Below are positions 14,803 to 15,402 of a stretch of 15,402 nucleotides of DNA, in pieces. The DNA is from an uncultured Treponema sp. Lineage in GTDB: Bacteria; Spirochaetota; Spirochaetia; Treponematales; Treponemataceae. Below the pieces are notes generated by a model. That model worked only from the letters and a program-made list of their open reading frames with translations, was not told the origin of the DNA and made no database searches. Position 1 is the stretch's first letter; each line of letters starts with the position of its first letter. A program made the position numbers and the translations under genes. The stretch is taken from the NCBI GenBank assembly GCA_934699065.1, contig CAKUWD010000054.1, forward strand, positions 1 through 15,402, written 5' to 3'.

Positions 14803-15399
14803 TTAAAATTTAAAACTTACACCAAATTTGCTGAAAGGATAACCAAATTCAAGATTAAGTCCGAAATTCTTTCCAAAATACCAGTAGGCGCCGATTGCCT
14901 CACCAAAATGGAAATAATCAGGTTCCCAGAAAATTCCAGGCTTTATAAAAGGTACACTTCCTCCTATTCTTGTTATGGCATATACATCAAGATTTTTTGG
15001 TGGAAGCATAATGTGATAAGCAGCCTCACCGCCAAAGAAAATTCCAAGGTACGAAGATTCTTTTTTCACGATTCTGCCCGACTCGTATGTGTTATAGCTG
15101 AAACCATAAGCACGGAAACCAGCGTAGCCGCCGAAAGTAAATGGAAGTTTCCAGATTGGCTGTGCAAACTGAATTTCAAACATTACAGGAGGAAAGAACC
15201 AGAAGCCATCATTCGCTGCATAAGCAAAATCTGAATAATATAAGCCTCCGTCAATATTGATGATTACATCACCCTTCTCTATTCCACCACCGTAATTGCA
15301 CCAGCATTCAGACCAGTCAAAATCTTTTGCAGATAATGCAGTTCCACTAAGTATTAAAAGGAGAATTGCAATAAAAATGGTAATAGAAGATGGAAAATT
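14803..15399 (-). CDS. Secreted outer-membrane beta-barrel-like protein, 5' end unresolved
   Basis: The frame runs open for about 198 codons from an in-frame TAA at 15400-15402 to the stop at 14803. The conceptual N-terminus is a signal peptide, ITIFIAILLLILSGTALSA, followed by short amphipathic strands rich in Gly and aromatic residues. The end, FSKFGVSFKF, has the terminal Phe typical of outer-membrane barrels. I do not recognise a specific family. The first in-frame Met (15183) lies after the signal peptide and the first barrel strands, and no ATG, GTG or TTG occurs in the 72 codons before it. The gene may therefore carry a frameshift in the signal peptide, use an unusual start such as ATT, or contain a sequence error; its true 5' end may lie beyond the window. 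Confidence 0.6.
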   Translation of the reverse strand, partial: NFPSSITIFIAILLLILSGTALSAKDFDWSECWCNYGGGIEKGDVIINIDGGLYYSDFAYAANDGFWFFPPVMFEIQFAQPIWKLPFTFGGYAGFRAYGFSYNTYESGRIVKKESSYLGIFFGGEAAYHIMLPPKNLDVYAITRIGGSVPFIKPGIFWEPDYFHFGEAIGAYWYFGKNFGLNLEFGYPFSKFGVSFKF

Positions 15400-15402
15400 T
15401 TA

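Overview
The window looks like chromosomal DNA from an anaerobic, fermentative, host- or gut-associated bacterium, most likely a Treponema-like spirochaete. This is inferred from moderately low G+C, an outer-membrane beta-barrel protein, periplasmic binding proteins, pyruvate formate-lyase metabolism, c-di-GMP enzymes and GatB-type tRNA amidation. No rRNA, tRNA, CRISPR array, transposase or phage gene was seen, and the species cannot be fixed from sequence alone.

Layout. The left edge holds the start of a sugar-type ABC solute-binding protein gene (minus strand). A 359-nt divergent regulatory region follows, with promoters for both directions and a cluster of three CG-centred palindromes. The only plus-strand gene, a membrane Cache/GGDEF-like/EAL protein, comes next and converges on gatB. 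All remaining genes are on the minus strand. Read in their own direction (right to left) they are: a secreted beta-barrel protein with no usable start codon; pflB; a second membrane EAL protein; a polar amino-acid-type ABC operon (binding protein, two permeases, ATPase) with an RluA-type pseudouridine synthase behind it; pflA; a small four-cysteine C_GCAxxG_C_C protein; and gatB.

How the genes work together. PflB and PflA form the oxygen-sensitive glycyl-radical system that cleaves pyruvate to acetyl-CoA and formate, but their genes lie about 6.2 kb apart. The two EAL proteins both have a broken GGDEF motif and a complete set of EAL catalytic residues, so both probably degrade c-di-GMP in response to signals sensed through different membrane modules. 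The ABC operon is a self-contained amino-acid importer.

The most unusual content is non-coding. Two 72-73-nt intergenic repeats fold into a closed stem with three hairpins, and paired sequence changes between the copies preserve the stems; two shorter relatives occur elsewhere. A separate 92-nt near-perfect inverted repeat lies before the gatB promoter. The pflB leader carries a 17-nt direct repeat containing AAAGGAG. The pflB terminator ends seven bases before the ribosome-binding site of the second EAL gene. I did not find a clear new multi-gene system.
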